Assembly (NCBI GenBank): GCA_038373865.1
Contig: JAXGGA010002945.1
Location: 47,641-111,640 of the forward strand
Direction of reading: 5' to 3'
Length of the DNA stretch: 64,000 nucleotides
From: Uloborus plumipes
Taxonomy: Eukaryota; Arthropoda; Arachnida; Araneae; Uloboridae
Shown here in pieces: positions 10,630-22,699 of this stretch (position 1 is its first letter; every line of letters begins with the position of its first letter). The position numbers and the translations under genes are program-made. The notes below the pieces were generated by a model. It searched no databases. It was not told the DNA's origin and worked only from the letters and a program-made list of their open reading frames with translations.

Positions 10630-11285
10630 CTTTTGAATTCATTTTCGGAGTTGATCCTTGCTTTTGTTGGGCGGTAAATTATTTTCATCTACCAGTTTGA
10701 AGGTAATCTCAAATTCCATCAAATGACATCCACCCCTAGTTTGGTTACTATCTATTCCGGACTGATGAGAAAAATCAGGACAAAAGTGCAGTCCCTGGAT
10801 GCCACAACTTTTCACTTTCCACTCCAGGGTCCCCCGTACCCACCACAACACGTGATTTAACCGGTTGGATGGGACCCTGAAGAGCGTTCTGTTCTTTTGA
10901 TCCAGAACAGAAGGCGAGAGTTTCCTGGTCCAGTGCCTACAGCAGTATCGATTCACTTGGAAGACTTTGTGACCACGAGCATTTTTGACTTCGCCCCGCC
11001 ACCATTAGTGATGACGGTGGATCTTTGATCGGCTAGCATCGAACGCGGAACCCTCCAGTTACGAGTCCGACGCCTTATCGATCGGACCACCTCTGCTCCG
11101 AATGCCACAACTGAGCTGTTGGTACATTAACAGTAGTTCCGCTTTGCCCTGGCTTATGGGCGGTGTCTTACTGCATAATACCTAAACTTTTGCCTTCATT
11201 TTTCGAGTTGAACCACACCATTGCTTGTGATCTCCCGGTTGTCTGACAAATTCTTTTTATTTACCAGTTTGAAAGTAATCTCAGC
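10630..11285 (+). repeat. Direct repeat pair bracketing the SINE region
   Basis: Segments at about 10630-10713 and 11188-11285 share CAGTTTGAAGGTAATCTCA (with one difference) and similar upstream text (TTCGGAGTTGATCC against TTCGAGTTGAACC), in the same orientation and about 560 bp apart. This is too long for a normal target-site duplication; a local duplication is more likely. Confidence 0.5.
10818..11100 (-). mobile_element. tRNA-derived SINE, copy C
   Basis: Read on the minus strand it has a tRNA-like head with A-box-like sequence (GATCGATAAGGCGTCGGACTC) shortened by decay and a B-box-like GCGTTCGATGC, then the body shared with the copies at 55254-55535 and 55688-55963, including GATCAAAGATCCACCGTC and CCAAGTGAATCGATACTGC. 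It ends in GGTACGGGGGACCCTGGAG. RNA polymerase III would be expected to transcribe an active member. This copy is the most diverged of the three. Confidence 0.75.
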
Positions 11286-11436
11286 TAAGAAAGCGAATAA
11301 ATATAATTTAGAGAAAAGATTCCGAAACAGTAAAAAAGTAACAAAAAACGAAGTCAAGTTTTATTTTCAATCAGGTGAAGAGGCCGTGACAGATTCTCAG
11401 ATGATTAATGAATTTTCAAATAGTATATCAAGTTAG
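11239..11436 (+). pseudogene. Possible non-LTR retrotransposon fragment
   Basis: The frame ending at the stop at 11434-11436 reads KKVTKNEVKFYF then EEAVTDSQMINEFSNSISS. This resembles the segment just before the reverse-transcriptase domain in many LINE ORF2 proteins, where a V..NG..VTD...I...FN pattern is usual. No RT catalytic motif is present nearby and the match is by eye only. It could be a chance frame. Confidence 0.3.
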
Positions 11437-11439
11437 CTA

Positions 11440-12700
11440 CACTAAAATCATTTAGTTTGCTTTTGTTTTCATATAGAAAGTAATTTTTCAGGCATAAATA
11501 TGTTTTAGTTGTTGCTTCATTCTCTTCTTATGCCAGGCGCAACAATCATTTAGTTTCGTTTGCTTTATTTACACTGCAAATAACCAGCACACGCTATATA
11601 CCGACTGATTAAAACCATTGAGAAGGACTAAAGGTGAAGAGAGTGAAGTCTTTAGTTGTTGAAGCATAGATCTCATGTCACGTGACATTTTAAAGAAAAG
11701 TATTGGAAGAAATCAGGTTTCTTTCACTTGTTTTATGCAAAACGTGTCTCTCAATCGCCGATGTTGAATCATGTGACTTGGTATCTTTGTTTCAGCTTTT
11801 CTAAGCCAATGATTGGATTTGCTTTCTCCATTTACTATTTACTTATATCTGCTCTAAGATTAAAACTAGTACGGCATTGGAAACACTTTTGTTAAGAAAT
11901 AACGTATCCATTGCCTGAATGTGCACTGAAATGTGTTTCAAATATACTCTGGTAAAATGAAAGTGCATTAAAATTTGCTCGGAGTGTCTTTCGCTCAGGA
12001 TATTTTATGAATTTGACCTTTGGAACAAACTCGAGAATATATTAGGCGGTTTTTTGGGAACAGATTGGGAACACATTCAAGCGCAGCTTGCAAAATCATT
12101 GCTTTCCTTCCTACATATATAATTTAAACAACAGCTTTAACTACTAATTAATAGAATCTTTCAATATGATACTATTAGAAAATTTGTCTCAACGAATCAC
12201 TTTCTGTTTGTGTCACGAATCCTGGCTAAAAGGAAGGACTTCCCTGGTTGTGAGTCGTCCCTTGCGGCGGAAACAGCTTCCCCCTGCGCTCGAGATTACT
12301 GTAAATATTAATAACAAAAACCCCCTGCTGTAAAAATTAATGACAAATAAGGAGAGACTGTTCCATACTTGTTGTAGAAAGTTTTCGAAAAGTGTGCTGC
12401 AATGTGTTCCAAAAGGAGGAGTATCAGCCAGTATTTAAAAAATGACATTGCATGCGATAACAAATGTATTAAAAAAGTGTGATGAACTAAATAAGGGTTC
12501 TGAAAATCGTCTTCCAAAAGTGTGTGCTCAAAACTCATCTTCGTGTGTTCAAAAAGTATCTGAATAATTGCAGTGTAAAAAAATCTTCAGGCATAATATG
12601 TACTTCAGGCATAAATATGTACTTATTGTTTTACTCTGTTCTTATGCCAGAAACAGCAGTAACCATTTAATTCCCTTTTGTTTTCACTTATACAAAATAG
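11440..12700. repeat. Diverged tandem repeat of about 90-100 bp units
   Basis: Related units occur at about 11443-11565, 12590-12700 and, on the far side of the Helitron-like insertion, 17414-17560. The shared text is GGCATAAATATGTTT, TTCTTATGCCAG and CAATCATTTAGTTT..TTTTGCTTT. Between 11570 and 12570 nothing further was recognised. Confidence 0.55.
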
Positions 12701-13165
12701 CATTTCATCTTACTACTATTATATATGCGAAAGTTTGGATGGATGTATGGATGTATGGATGTTTGTTCCTCTTTCACGCAAAAACTACTGAATGGATTTT
12801 AATGGAACTTTTACCATAATGTAGCTTATACATCAGAATAACACATAGGCTATAATTTATAACGATATTCGAAAAAGTTCGATTGGTAGCGCTTTTTTCA
12901 TTCCAATTTAAGCACATTTTTCGCATAAATCCGCGAAGACTTCCAACAAACTAATTCAGTATTTAGTGTATCATCTCAACTCCCTGTCGCAAGCTAAAAT
13001 TGCGAGCATCATTTCTTCTTTCCGTATTTAATGTTCAAATCTTTTCTCAAGTCAAATCATGAAGGTTTTTTTTGCAGCTTCATGGGGAATATCCAGGCTT
13101 TTACCAGGATTTGTATTGAAAACGTTTTGTAGTCTTAGTTGTGTAAGTAGAATATTTATCCTTAA

Positions 13166-16100
13166 TAGTCCAGGCTAGAAGGGCATATACCTAAAATTTT
13201 TACATATATGACATTTTTTGGTGGTTTCTATATGAATTTAACCTGCTGATTCCGAATCCGTTGAGTGCCAGACGCTACACCTTGAGCATTTTTGTCAAAA
13301 TGGCGAAATCCAATATGGCTGCTGTAAAAGGTACGAAGCAAATTAATGGAATCGTGCGTGCAATGAAACCTTTTATACACTTAAAAATGATTGTACTCTT
13401 TAGTCAAAATGCAATTTCATTGAAAATTAATATTTATGAAAAGTATACAAATAAAAAAATTATCAAAATGGTAAAATTCAAGATGTCAGCCTAAAACGTT
13501 GTAAGGTTCGATTTTCAGGTATAAATCATTTTTTAAACCGTAATTTACATGAAAATAGAATGTTTTAACAAAGATAAATGTTTAAAATGATATGCAGGGA
13601 GCATAAAAAATGTGATTTAGCCAAAAAATAACACTGAAAAAATATTTAGAAACATTCCAAACTTAAGTTCCGGGATTTTTCCGGCTTAAACCAATTTCCT
13701 GCAAGAAACAAGTGTCTTTTGCGAAAAAGTTTCCCATATTGATACAAGTTGCATGAATGAGAACTTCTCACTGTTGTGAAACGTATTTTTAGCTACTAGT
13801 TGGAAGGTATATCCAACTTGTTTGTTTAGTGTTTCGCCTTCAGCTCGATAATGGATTGTCCAGATTGACTTCACCCAAGTAAGTGTATGTACAATCTCTC
13901 GATATTGTAGTTTTGGATTAATTGCAAACAAATTAGCGGCTCAGCTATTTGCTTGCAATTTTTGCCTTAGCACTGGCCATATTTGTCAAACTGCTCCAGG
14001 AGCTTTCCTCGTAAGTTAGAAAGGTGCTGAACTGTTACCATCAACCTATCTAAGAGTTTTTGGGAAGTTTCCAATTTCTTGCCGTAAAGTAACTTACTTT
14101 AATTTGGAAGGTTTCTAAATTCTTTCGGAATACTACTGACTTTAGCTAAGTAGTGAGTCATAATCACACCAGCTTCTTCATGAGAAACAAAAGCTTGTTG
14201 AATTCCAATACCAATCTATTTGGAAAAGAATCTGTACCAGTAACAATTACACATTGACCTGGGGATCAAACACAGTCGGCTCACAACAAACTTAATTACT
14301 TGCGTCTTATTTGGTACTACTTTCAGTACGATGTCTCTTCTAGAAAGTGGTGATTTATCATTAAGTTGAAAAACACAATAGATATTTTTCTCTTATGTGG
14401 CTCGACATTGTGACGTAGTACAAAGTTTATCGTATCTCTCAAACAGATTGTGTACCGCTAGAATGGTTTGTATCTCGTGCTTAATAAGGCTTTCTACACC
14501 ATCAATACAATTACTCAAGCAGCTGGCTTTGCGGGTAAAGGTACTGCCCACAATGTTGCACATTCACCAAGAATGATATTTTCTGGACGACTCTTACCGC
14601 CTACCCTGAAAACTGCCTTTAGTTTTGACTCTAGTACAGATTTATTAGGACCTCTCATATTTCACTCATTATCAAATAAAGCAGTAGGAAGAGGAGCCAG
14701 TTCATGACTAAATATTTTCTGCAAGGAAGCTTTCCCTTGATGACTTCATTAAACCACATACCATTCTTGTGTCCGGTGTATGATTTGAAACACAGATTTT
14801 AGTCTTCTTTGGGGTGAACGTAACCATTGTTTTAACCTTCTTAATGTTTAGTGGCATCTTTGAGGCCACGTTTTGTCATATGCATGCCATTGTGTCTTGC
14901 CAATTTTTCCCGAGTCCTCTGCATTTAAAGTTCTATCAATACTTTACGCTTAAGTCTATATCACATCAAGAAAGGAAAAAAAACTAAACACATTTTTATA
15001 GAGATGGTAGGTATAGTGATTTGTACAGTCATTTGAAGTAGTAAAATAAAAAAGGGCTTTCTGTTAAAATAAAGCATCAAAATAAAAAACTTTGCAAATT
15101 TTTTCGTTAAGTAGTAACAATTTTCTGTTCTGCTGTCTCACAGGCATTTTTAAAAGTCTCTCAAGACTTTTTTCTCCTTTTTAGTTTAGTAACAATGTTT
15201 TGTTCGGTTGATTCGCAGACGCTTCTAAAGTTATCACAAAACATCTATCGAATATATCTCATTAGCCCTAAGCATTTTTTTGCTTTTTCATTGGGAATTT
15301 TTTTTTTTTTTTTTTGTAGTGCTGTTTCTCATACGATTCTATTACTATTGGAAAATATGTTTTTATTTGTCTGGTATGTTTTAAGCCAATTTCTCTCTTC
15401 ACAGTTTCACAGTAAAAACAAAGCGAAACACTCCTGGAAAATAATGGGCAGTTATAGGCTTAACTTCTGCCAGTAACATACCTGGAAGAAATCAGGAAAG
15501 TTTGCTGATGAAGGTCAGAAACCTTGCTAAAGAATTTATAACGCTTCCAAACAAAAGTCAGTCACTTTACGGCAATAAATCGAAAACTTGCGAAAAACTC
15601 TTAGATAGGTTGATGGTAGCAGTTCGGCACCTTTCTGGCTTAACAGGAAAGCTCTTGAAGCATTTTAACAAATATGGCTACTGCTAAGGCAGAAATGTCA
15701 AGCAAATAGCTGAGCCGCTAATTTGTTTGCAATTCATCCAAAACTACAGTATCGAGTGATTGTACATACACTTACTTGGGTGAAGTCAATCTGGACAATC
15801 CATTATCGAGCTGAAGGCGAAACACTAAACAAACAAGTTGGATATACCTTCCAACTGGTAGCTAAAAATGCGTTTCACACCAGTGAGAAGTTCGCATTCA
15901 TGCAACTTGTATCAATGTGGGAAACTTTTTCGCAAAAGAAACTTGTTTCTTGCAGGAAATTGGTTTAAGCCGGCAAAATCCCGAAACTTAAGTTTGGAAT
16001 GTTTCTAAATATTTTTACAGTGTTATTTTTAGGCTAAATCACATTTTTTATGCTCCCTGCATAGCATTTTAAACGTTTATCTTTGTTAAAACATTCTATT

Positions 16101-16499
16101 TTCATGTAAATTACGGTTTAAAAAATGATTTATACCTGAAAATCGAACCTTATAACTTTTTAGGCTGACATCTTGAATTTTACCATTTTGATAATTTTTT
16201 TATTCGTATACTTTTCATAAATATTAATTTTCAATGAATTTACATTTTGACTAAAGAGTACAATCATTTTTAAGTGTATAAAAGGTTTCATTGCACGCAC
16301 GATACCATTAATTTGCTTCGTACCTTTTACAACAGCCATATTGGATTTCGCCATTTTGACAAAAATGCTCAAGGTTTAGCGTCTGGCACTCAACGGATTC
16401 GGAATCAGCAGGTCAAATTCATATAGAAACCACCAAAAAATGTCATATATGTAAAAATTTTAGGTTTGATGACATTTCAATGGACACTAGCCTGGACTA
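13166..16499. mobile_element. 3.3-kb element with very long terminal inverted repeats
   Basis: The ends TAGTCCAGGCTAG and CTAGCCTGGACTA are flanked by TAA (13163-13165 and 16500-16502). The arms run from about 13166 to 14130 and from about 15510 to 16499, roughly 960 bp each, with moderate divergence. The twin 81-residue frames at 13686-13931 (-) and 15723-15968 (+) and the twin MSIFVKMAKSNMA frames at 13291-13494 (+) and 16160-16372 (-) are mirror images inside the arms. The 3-bp TAA duplication would suit a Harbinger-type insertion (inference). The centre holds a decayed reading frame. Confidence 0.8.
14150..14830 (-). pseudogene. Decayed ORF of a transposon-associated protein
   Basis: On the minus strand, fragments in one protein order read KKTKICVSNHTPDTRMVCGL, then FSHELAPLPTALFDN, then NMRGPNKSVLESKLKAVFRV, then NKTQVIKFVVSRL, then HEEAGVIMTHYLA, separated by stops and frame shifts. 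The phrases HELAP.PT.LF, a K.NKQ.FI..L-like segment and an EEAD-like motif (here EEAG) recall a large uncharacterised protein family common in arthropod and cnidarian transposons. I cannot name the domain. It is presumably the former product of the surrounding 3.3-kb element. Confidence 0.45.
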
Positions 16500-17413
16500 T
16501 AAGCAATGTGTTTCTTAATGTGCATTGCTGCGTGAAAATATTATTTTTTTAGAATAAATTGTATTCCTTTATTAGTAAATTGTTCACTGTATCAATTATT
16601 TTCACAAGTTTCGTAAATTTGTCGGTCCTGCTTAATCAGGTAACGGATAAAAAATACAATTTAACGGTATTTTTAAAAATATGTTTGCGCTGATTGGGCG
16701 GGTACTTACAATTGGTCACTTAGAATCCAATCGAACAGGTATCTTGCCGAATTTGTTACAAGAATATTATAACTAAGATTATGGGTAATTTTTCAACGGA
16801 CGCCAGTTTCGCGCCAAAGACTATGTAATAATACTTTGCTTCTTACACGATATAACTAAAATAAAACGATTGTTGTCTGATATTTGTAAACTGCGCCAAA
16901 ATCTTAATCATCGAGATAATACTCCCACAGTTGAAGAAAAGTTCAGTTTTTTTTTTTGCCGATTCCGTACGTTGTCATTAATAAACTTTTAAAACTTACG
17001 TCAAAGCGTAAAGTAATCCGCATACGAAATTAATCAAACTCTCAAAACTAAAACTACCATTAATTTGTGTTTTTCGCACGAATAATTGTCAAATGCTCCC
17101 TACTAATTTCGAAATCACTTAGGACAAAAACTTTTAGCGTCATTTCATGGTCAGCAATATTTTCTCAGCATTAAATGACAATTTTTCTTTGACAAAAATT
17201 ACTGACTTTATAATACCTAAGCATATTTTCATAAAGTAGGGAGGGGAGCAAAATTATCCTAGGTATCCCAAAACAGTTACCGCAAATTTAGCGACATTTT
17301 AAATCGTCAAAGCGGTACGTTTTGAGTTCTTTTAGTTTAGGAAAAAAAAAGGCGATTATAAATTGTTTCTCAATATTTTTACTGGCCCAGGCAACGCCGG
17401 GTATTTTTGCTAG

Positions 17414-18353
17414 TTCATACATAAGTTTATTTACTATTTCATTCTGTTCTTATCTATAAGTGGCAATCATTTAGTTTTCTTTTGCTTTTACCTTGAAAAT
17501 TTTTCTTTAGGCATTGATATATGTTTATTGATTGTGTCATTTTATTCTCATACCAGTCGTGACGTAAGTCCCACACAAGTACGGTACACTGAAAACAGGT
17601 GACGCGCAGCAAAGTAATGTTTTAAAGAAAAATTGCAAAAATACTTATTCTTATTCTTATTTTTATTTTGGTCTTTTCTCGGCTATTAACATTGAACTTG
17701 ATACAGTACACTCCCGATTATCCCATGGCACGGGTAACGTGAATAACGAAAATCGCGGATAATCCGAAAAAAAAGCGTAAAATGAGGGGTAAAGAAGATA
17801 AAAAATGTCTTTTGCTTAAAAATAATTGCATTACACTTAAAACGTGATATGCACAAACAGTGAGGATAGGTACAACATAAAAATATTTGTATTTGAGGTT
17901 CTCAAGCATATAAAATCTATGAAGAAATGGTACTGACTATAACACCCAGGTAAAATAATTTATTGGGTGAAGTACACCGTACTCTTGGGTAAGAAATGTT
18001 AAGAAAAATTGGATTTTAGACCTATGTTTTAAATGAAAAATTTTGCAAGAATAAAATTAAGATTTTTTTTTTCTCCAGAGACCCTCGCAGATAATCAGCT
18101 CCTTAAAAAGAAATTACATAGCATGTTTAACAAACTGCACTACAAATGATATGTTTGCCGGGTAAAAAAAGTTCACCCATCCCCGAGCATTTGCAACTGA
18201 AAAAAAACTTAGTATATTTTTCTTCATATTCATGCATCACTATTGTAATACGCGAAGTAGTTTCGAAAATATGATTGTTTTGAAGTCGGATCAATCATTG
18301 GTGTGCTCATTCGGTATCAATTCATATATATAATTTGCTAATAAATTTTAAAT
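17414..18353. other. Tandem-repeat remnant plus a Tigger-like end
   Basis: 17414-17560 continues the tandem unit interrupted by the Helitron-like element. At 17704-17770, CAGTACACTCCCGATTATCC and ATCGCGGATAATCCG look like a pogo/Tigger terminus; no convincing partner end was found. The rest is unassigned. Confidence 0.45.
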
Positions 18354-18710
18354 TAGGGATGCACCAATAACAAAATTGGCCGATTACCAATTAATCGGCT
18401 GTTCATAATCAGCCTATTCATCCTGGCCGATCGTGATTGTTTTTAATACTATCAATTTTACCCTCACTTTTTCCCCTTTTACAATTTCAAATTCTCTTGA
18501 TTAGGCATGAAAATTCAAATGAAAAAACCGAAGGGGTTTTAGGGAATTCTTTTTTCTAATTTAGGAGCATTGTTTTAATTAAAATTCACTTTTAAATTAT
18601 TAGTTGCCATTTAATACAAGATTTATTCTTTGTAAAAATTAAAAAGTTGTCTAAAAACACTATAATAATGGAGAAATGTATCGACACATGAAAAATATTG
18701 CAACAGTGTA

Positions 18711-20883
18711 GGGGAATGTGAGACAAAGTAAAATAGTTAAGATAGCTGACCTATTTTAAAATGAACGCATCGGAATTTTTTTCTGAAAGTTATTATACAT
18801 AAAGATTGAATAATGTATTTTGTATGACAACTTGCGTTGAAATATTATTTATCATTTTTGGCAGTTATTTTGCATCTTCAAAAAAAGGTAGAAATTTTCC
18901 ACCCCAAAAAACCCTGGGGGCAAAATGAAAAATGTAATATTTTTACTATAAAAAAATTTCCATTTTATGATTAACAGTAATTTTCATCAAATGGACATGT
19001 AAACAAACGAATAAATAAACAAATTAATGAACTCATTAATATATGAAAAAACGAAATGAATAAAATAGAGAACGAATGAATAAATAAAGTGAATTAATAG
19101 GTAAAAGAATGTAGGGTTGGTACGAGTAAGTGGGCCACCCCCCTTAAAACTGTAATACGCATATGGTTTTTGTACTTTTTTGTACTGATCATGTTATATT
19201 TCATCACAATGATTGGTTTTGCATACATTTGGGTTTCATGGATTTTTTTTTTTTTTGGATCATATAATTTATGTCAAAAAAATTTTCAAAAAAATTTTTT
19301 TTTGCGAGTTCGAGCAACATTTTTCAAAGAAGTGTTTCAATGTTAATTTTTATTGTTTTTTTTCTATGTTCATCAAGTTTTTTTGTAGAATTTAACCTAA
19401 AGTACACATTTCAATAAGAATTTTTATGCAAAGTATTATTAATGAGTTTAAGGAAAGGGGTCCCACTTACCCCTTGGTTTTTTTCAGATAGGGTGTGGGC
19501 CCCTCACTATGATGTAAGAAGGCCCCCTCATAATAATGATGAATTTAAAATGAAAAGCAGTTCTGATGAAGCAGTTTCTAAGATGAAATGAAAGATAATG
19601 ATGCAGACCTAAAAGGAATTGATTCTTTAGCTACAAAAACTGAAAAAGCTGGTAACTATGTATTTGGGAAACTTGCATAGAAGAAAAATTTAAAGTATTA
19701 TGAAGTTCTAACTTTACAATATGATACAAATGAAAAGAAAACTGCTAAATTTGATAGAAAGAACAGAAATAGTTACACTTTTTATTGGTTTGATGTAAGT
19801 GATGCTAGAATTATAACAGGATGAAATGATAATGTCTCTCCCTCAACAAACTTCAAATAGACGTCGTCATTAAGTGTTTCCATTTTTTTTCAACCTATAT
19901 ATTTTTTCTTATTTGACCAAAATTGATCTTAATCGACTCTAGTATGTTTGTTCAACACTAATTTATATGTAAAAGCAAAATATGTGGCTAACGGCTTTTA
20001 TTGAATTTCACAGACACAATTGTTTTGTATTCTGCTTTAGAATTTTCTGTCATACACATTTAAATGTAAGTAGATATCTCGTTTATGGATACATTTACAG
20101 AAAAGTATTTCCTACTAAAATGTTACATACTTTATCAGGTTGGACATGTAAACCCCTTTTTTTAGATATGCTCACTTTATATATAAATAAATGAGGGGTG
20201 GCCCACTTACCCCTTCCTAGTGGGTAAGTGGGCCACCCACGTCATTTTTCAAAGAATACGATTGTTAAAAACATTTAAAGCATTTTTTAGGAAACAATGC
20301 TGAACTTGTGTTTATTAATAAGGTCCAAGATAAAATAAGTCAACAAGTTTAAACTTTTTTTGCTTTAAAGCTGTTGTATAAGGCTTTAAAAACGAACTAT
20401 TCTAAAAAGGGGGCCCACTTACCCTAACCAACCCTATATTAATCAATAAATAAAGAAATACGTACGTGATTTCAAAAATTAATGCATAAGTAAAAGAAAT
20501 GAACTATTTCACTTTGCCCCATCCACTTTGTCCCGCGTGCACATTTAAAATCAAAATTTGCTTAATATAAATGAAATAAGTATTGTACTCGATACCAGTA
20601 GATCTAAATTAATTCTTAAAATGATAATTGCAAAAATTTTATAGTTGTATCACAACAAAAAATATTTTTGAAAAACCACGAATATTACAATAAGTGTATC
20701 AAATTTTGAAAAGGACTTGTATAATTTTTTTCGTTGATCTTTAGATCTATTTATTTGTTGACCGGAATAGACTGTATGTCTATGGACTTTGTTGAAATAT
20801 TGCTAGATAGGTGACGCTGCGAACTGTGAAAATATTTTGCCATTTCACTGTCCCCCGCTATTTCACTTTGCACCACATTCCCC
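18711..20883. mobile_element. GGGGAATGTG element nested in hAT copy 1
   Basis: The ends GGGGAATGTG and CACATTCCCC are flanked by TA on both sides. Inside each end, matching subterminal text AGTAAAATAG and CTATTTCACTTTG supports the pairing. The unoccupied equivalent site in hAT copy 2 reads CAACATTGTCTATATGTAT near 26813-26830, which fixes the insertion point. It contains the further element at 19114-20434. Confidence 0.75.
19114..20434 (+). mobile_element. GGGTTGGT element nested third level
   Basis: The ends GGGTTGGTACGAGTAAGTG and the complement of CCCACTTACCCTAACCAACCC are flanked by TA. The hook GTAAGTGGGCC recurs inside, near 19460-19480 and 20200-20235. On the plus strand around 19640-19800 a broken frame reads GNYVFGKLA, KNLKYYEVLTLQYD, then KFDRKN and FYWFDVSDARII. 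This resembles the C-terminal tail that follows the DDE domain in some pogo/Tigger-like transposases (by-eye similarity only). The catalytic part is missing. Confidence 0.7.
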
Positions 20884-21022
20884 TATATATGTGCATATTT
20901 ATTCAAATTTTAAAGATTAATTTGTTAAAAAATTTAAATGAGGGGTGGTGATTATTTTTTTATCTTTCTTTCCGTGAGAAAGAATTTGAATTATTTGTCT
21001 TGTTTTTTTTTTTTTTTTTACC

Positions 21023-22699
21023 ACACCTCATATTCAAAATATTAGAATAATTTAGAAAAATTAGGAAGAATTACATGATTTTCCATTTATTAGTTTTTAT
21101 ATTAAGTAAATGCAATCAGACTGTACATAATTGAAATCTGTAATGTTTAGATAAGAATTTAGCATTTACAAAGTTTAAAATAACAATAAATTGGGCATTA
21201 CAATAGCTGTCTGAAATACATCAAAATATTAGAATAAAATTTAGATAGGTTCAAAATATTAGAATATATTAGTTTATTGAAAAATATTTTAATTTATTCA
21301 GTAGTATTGCCTCATGAATATGAAGTAAATGGTAGCTAACATTTTGCAGCATCCCCATTAGTTTTAATAACAGCGTGCAATCGATCTGGAATACTACATG
21401 CAAGGTGTTTATAAGCATTTTGATTAATAGCAGCCCAAACAGACTTTTTACGAGCTACTAACTCAGTTTTTACTTGAAGGAGGACTTTTCAGGAGTTTTT
21501 TCTACATTTTAGGCCATAAGTTTCGATGGAATTAATGTCTAGTGAGTTTTGTTTCCAAGGAAGTACTCTAATGTTGCGTAGGCATTACAAATTCTTTGTT
21601 GACATCGAAGTATGTGGTGAAGTTAAATCTTGTTGAACGATGAAATGATCTTTAAATAAATTTTTTGGTGATGGAATCACGTAATATTCCAATATTTCTC
21701 GATATATCCAAGAGTCAATCTTTTCATAGACAGTGCATAACTTTTGAGGTCTTGCTGAGCCGATGCAACCACAAACCATAACACTAGTATAAATCATCTG
21801 ACAATTTTGCCGACCGTATAAGGCATTCTCCATCAAATGCGTCTTGCTGCATTCTCCAAACTTGAATTCCTTGATTAACGTATGAAACACAAAACATACT
21901 TCCATCATTAAATAATATTTTTTTCAGTCGTCCTTGCTGTGTAAACGTCTTGTTTCACACCAATTCAATTTTATACGGTTTTGTTTTGCAGATGCGAGAG
22001 GCTTTGTTTTTGGTACATGATATTCTAACTTAAAGTTATGGACACACCTTAATGTTGTCGATACAGAAGTTTCAATTCCTTGTTCTTTCTATTTTTGATT
22101 TAAGATTTGCACTTTTAAAACGGGTTTTCTCAGCTATATACGCTACAGTTCTCTTTGATCTCGTGCAGATCTCTTAGGTTTTTGGCCACCATCTACTTTT
22201 TGAGTATTGTACTAATATTTTGCTAATGCTTGATTGCCGATCAAGGAAAATAATTCGCAATATTTCATTAATTTTTACCGTGCTGATACAAATCCACCAT
22301 TCAAAATTTAATAGATTCCGGAATAGCACTCACACGACAGATTTCTAGACAAAATAACAAACTAATTTCAAAAAGAATGCTAATTTTAACTATAACCATT
22401 TATATTTAACCAATAATGCCACTAGTTATGAGTTGGTGATAGTTAAAAGAGAATTATTGTAAAATATTCTAATATTTTGAATCAACTTAAATAAATATTC
22501 TAATATTTTGACTTTTCAAAATTATTTTTTTGTCTATTAAATTTTTCAAATAGAATATTCATTTTCAGATAATAAATAAGTTTAATGTACAATAAACTTT
22601 TAATAAAATTGTCATTAGCATATTTGCATCAAAAGACCAGACGGTAATTTCAATTTGTGCAAAATACTTCAATATTCTAATGTTTTGAATATGAGGTGT
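21023..22699 (-). mobile_element. Tc1-like element with AT-rich termini
   Basis: The terminal inverted repeats CACCTCATATTCAAAA, followed by TATTAGAATA-type text, occur at both ends. The right flank keeps TA. It carries a minus-strand transposase relic. It inserted into hAT copy 1; the homologous position in copy 2 (about 26930-26947) has no insertion. Extra copies of the TATTAGAAT phrase lie just inside both ends, at about 21225-21265 and 22460-22515. Confidence 0.85.
21336..22292 (-). pseudogene. Tc1-like transposase relic (DD34E type)
   Basis: The longest open piece is 21585-21908, 107 residues, containing VMVCGCIGS, YREILEYYVIPS and the second catalytic Asp in VQQD. Downstream the frame continues through a stop to RVLPWKQNSLDINSIETYG, where Glu is in the position of the third catalytic residue, and ends LACSIPDRLHAVIKTNGDAA with a stop at 21336-21338. 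I count 34 residues between the Asp and Glu. Upstream pieces near 22080-22290 match the DNA-binding N-terminus (QHGKN, then RDQ and ENPF..). Several stops make it inactive. Confidence 0.75.

Larger units (their letters stand above)
12708..17413. mobile_element. Helitron-like non-autonomous element
   Basis: The left end TCTTACTACTATTATATATG follows an A. The right end is a short GC-rich inverted repeat (GGCCCAGGCAACGCCGGG) about 8 bp before CTAG, which is followed by T. This is the Helitron layout: TC start, hairpin, CTRR end, insertion between A and T. The 5' part holds a GGATGTAT/GGATGTTT mini-repeat and the phrase ACGCAAAAACTACTGAATGG, common in arthropod Helitron-like families (from memory). 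No Rep or helicase frame is visible. The flanks match each other as parts of a tandem repeat, so the insertion split a repeat array. Confidence 0.65.

Noticed and set aside
10639..10956. 105-codon minus-strand frame as a gene
   Set aside because: Most of it translates SINE copy C in antisense and its flank.
13686..15968. Twin 81-residue frames (start MFAI) and twin MSIFVKMAKSNMA frames as conserved genes
   Set aside because: They lie in the two arms of the 3.3-kb element and match because the arms are inverted copies. Absence of a recognised domain leaves them as TIR sequence.
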